DNA from: Betaproteobacteria bacterium
GTDB taxonomy: Bacteria; Pseudomonadota; Gammaproteobacteria; Burkholderiales; Sulfuriferulaceae
DNA: 8,061 bases
NCBI GenBank assembly: GCA_003455595.1
Contig: DMQT01000004.1
Coordinates: 1-8,061 of the forward strand
Direction of reading: 5' to 3'
Part shown: positions 7,277 to 8,061 of the stretch, one piece after another
Layout: the number at the start of each line of letters is the position of its first letter
Numbering within the stretch: the first letter of the stretch is position 1
Translations under genes and position numbers: made by a program
Notes under the pieces: model-generated
Database searches by the model: none
Seen by the model: the letters and a program-made list of their open reading frames with translations, nothing else
What the model was told of the DNA's origin: nothing

Positions 7277-8061
7277 CACGCGCCGACCCGGCGCATATGC
7301 GCTACGCACACGCCCGCCAACCCGGCCAGCATCAGCAGCCAGGTGGCAGGTTCAGGAACAGTGGTGAACAGATGCGATTGCGGCACTGTCTCCCAGGCGC
7401 CACCCGGCTGTATCCAGGCCAGATTCACCACACCCGCTTCGAGACGTTCGTAACTCAGCAGGTCAAACCCGTACAGCCCTGCGCCCAGCATCAAATTCTG
7501 GTCAAAGCCATAGCGGTCACGCGGGTTCAGACCGTTTTGATCCAGCGTGAGTGAGGTATTACCGCCGAACAGCGAAAACTGGAAACCATCGTCAGCCAGC
7601 ACGCCGAAGTTATACAGGCCGGGTTCAAGTATCGAGATATAGCCGGTGAAGCGCGCCGCGTAGTTATCCTGGTATTGCGTCGCATCGTTGCTGAAAAACG
7701 GCACCAGCGCCTGGCCGCCCCAGGTACTGCCCCAATAATTAATAAATGCCACATCGGCAAAGTTGATTTCATCGACCCGCCCCGAATACGTTTGCACCAC
7801 ATCTGTGCGCGCCGCAGCTGAACCGTGCGTTGGCAGGGCAAGCACATCGCGCGCATCGGCCAGACTCCAGATGCCGGTTCCCCAAGGCGCTGTGCCGTAA
7901 GTTGACCCGCGCCAGCCGCTCGCGACTTGCACCCACTGGCTGTTTGCCCCGTCGCCATTGAGATAGCGACCGGCCAGCAGGGGCGTCAGCAGTGTGGCCT
8001 GCGCGCCCACCGAACGCAGCAGGACCAGGCCGACCATGCACACCAACGTCTTGATTACGAT
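7276..8061 (-). CDS. PEP-CTERM sorting domain protein with PA14-like region (5' end outside window)
   Basis: This is a secreted or surface-anchored protein processed by the exosortase system. The C-terminus has the complete tripartite signal: VPEPATW (PEP at 7348-7356), a hydrophobic helix (LLMLAGLAGVCVA) and a basic end (HMRRVGA). The reading frame is open through the right edge; the visible part is 261 codons and begins inside a signal peptide (IVIKTLVCMVGLVLL, then SVGAQA as a likely cleavage site). The true start is probably just beyond 8061; TTG at 8046 and ATG at 8037 are less likely because they cut into the signal. The middle (around visible residues 98-222) resembles a PA14 domain: FTGYISILEPGLYNFGVLADDGF, then LGAGLYGFDLLSYE and NLAWIQPGG, the usual turn-strand plan of this often carbohydrate-binding fold. 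Its TGA overlaps the ATG of the PgaD-like gene by one base, so it is the upstream member of the same transcript. Its ligand and role are unknown; a matrix or polymer-binding function is inference. Confidence 0.88.
   Translation of the reverse strand: MVIKTLVCMVGLVLLRSVGAQATLLTPLLAGRYLNGDGANSQWVQVASGWRGSTYGTAPWGTGIWSLADARDVLALPTHGSAAARTDVVQTYSGRVDEINFADVAFINYWGSTWGGQALVPFFSNDATQYQDNYAARFTGYISILEPGLYNFGVLADDGFQFSLFGGNTSLTLDQNGLNPRDRYGFDQNLMLGAGLYGFDLLSYERLEAGVVNLAWIQPGGAWETVPQSHLFTTVPEPATWLLMLAGLAGVCVAHMRRVGA
7280..7294 (-). other. Short hairpin just upstream of the PgaD-like start
   Basis: In the transcript, GCGCC and GGCGC pair around a GGGTC loop, ending 3 bases before the PgaD-like ATG. 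A perfect 12-bp palindrome, GCGCATATGCGC (7291-7302), overlaps its 5' arm, so the two pairings would compete. Either could hide the initiation region until a ribosome finishing the upstream gene opens it. High GC makes such structures common by chance. Confidence 0.35.

Noticed and set aside
8035..8046. TTG at 8046 or ATG at 8037 as the start of the PEP-CTERM protein
   Set aside because: The open frame continues to the window edge and the residues upstream (IVIKT) look like the beginning of a signal peptide, so the start is more likely beyond 8061.
1..8061. CRISPR arrays, tRNA/rRNA genes, insertion sequences, attachment sites
   Set aside because: No regularly spaced repeats, tRNA-like cloverleaf, transposase or terminal inverted repeats were found when reading both strands.

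Overview
The window looks like a GC-rich betaproteobacterial chromosome. The evidence is the family-level similarity of the housekeeping genes (corA, hslO, tex) and a PEP-CTERM sorting signal, which is typical of environmental, exopolysaccharide-producing Betaproteobacteria such as Nitrosomonadales/Gallionella-like groups. The species placement is inference. No RNA genes, CRISPR arrays or mobile elements were found, and coding density is very high.

Left part (1-3936): housekeeping genes in two divergent units. On the minus strand, hslO (redox-regulated chaperone Hsp33) is followed after 8 bp by corA (Mg2+/Co2+ channel), which runs off the left edge. On the plus strand, tex (S1-domain nucleic-acid-binding protein) fills 1648-3936. 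The 97-bp gap between hslO and tex carries a plausible promoter in each direction. The last ten codons of tex are followed at once by an imperfect in-frame second copy.

Right part (3973-8061, all minus strand, convergent with tex): a tightly coupled exopolysaccharide operon. In transcription order it holds a PEP-CTERM surface protein with a PA14-like region (cut by the right edge), a small two-helix PgaD-like membrane protein, a PgaC-type processive GT2 glycosyltransferase, and a secreted protein with TPR repeats followed by an outer-membrane barrel (PgaA-like, shortened). Each junction overlaps (1, 4 and 34 nt). The likely scheme is that PgaC/PgaD polymerise and translocate a poly-beta-1,6-GlcNAc-like polymer across the inner membrane, the TPR-barrel protein exports it through the outer membrane, and the PEP-CTERM protein is a surface or matrix partner made in step. 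No pgaB deacetylase gene lies in the window.

The most interesting point is the translational coupling of an exosortase-type (PEP-CTERM) PA14-like protein to a compact, reordered pga-type synthase locus.
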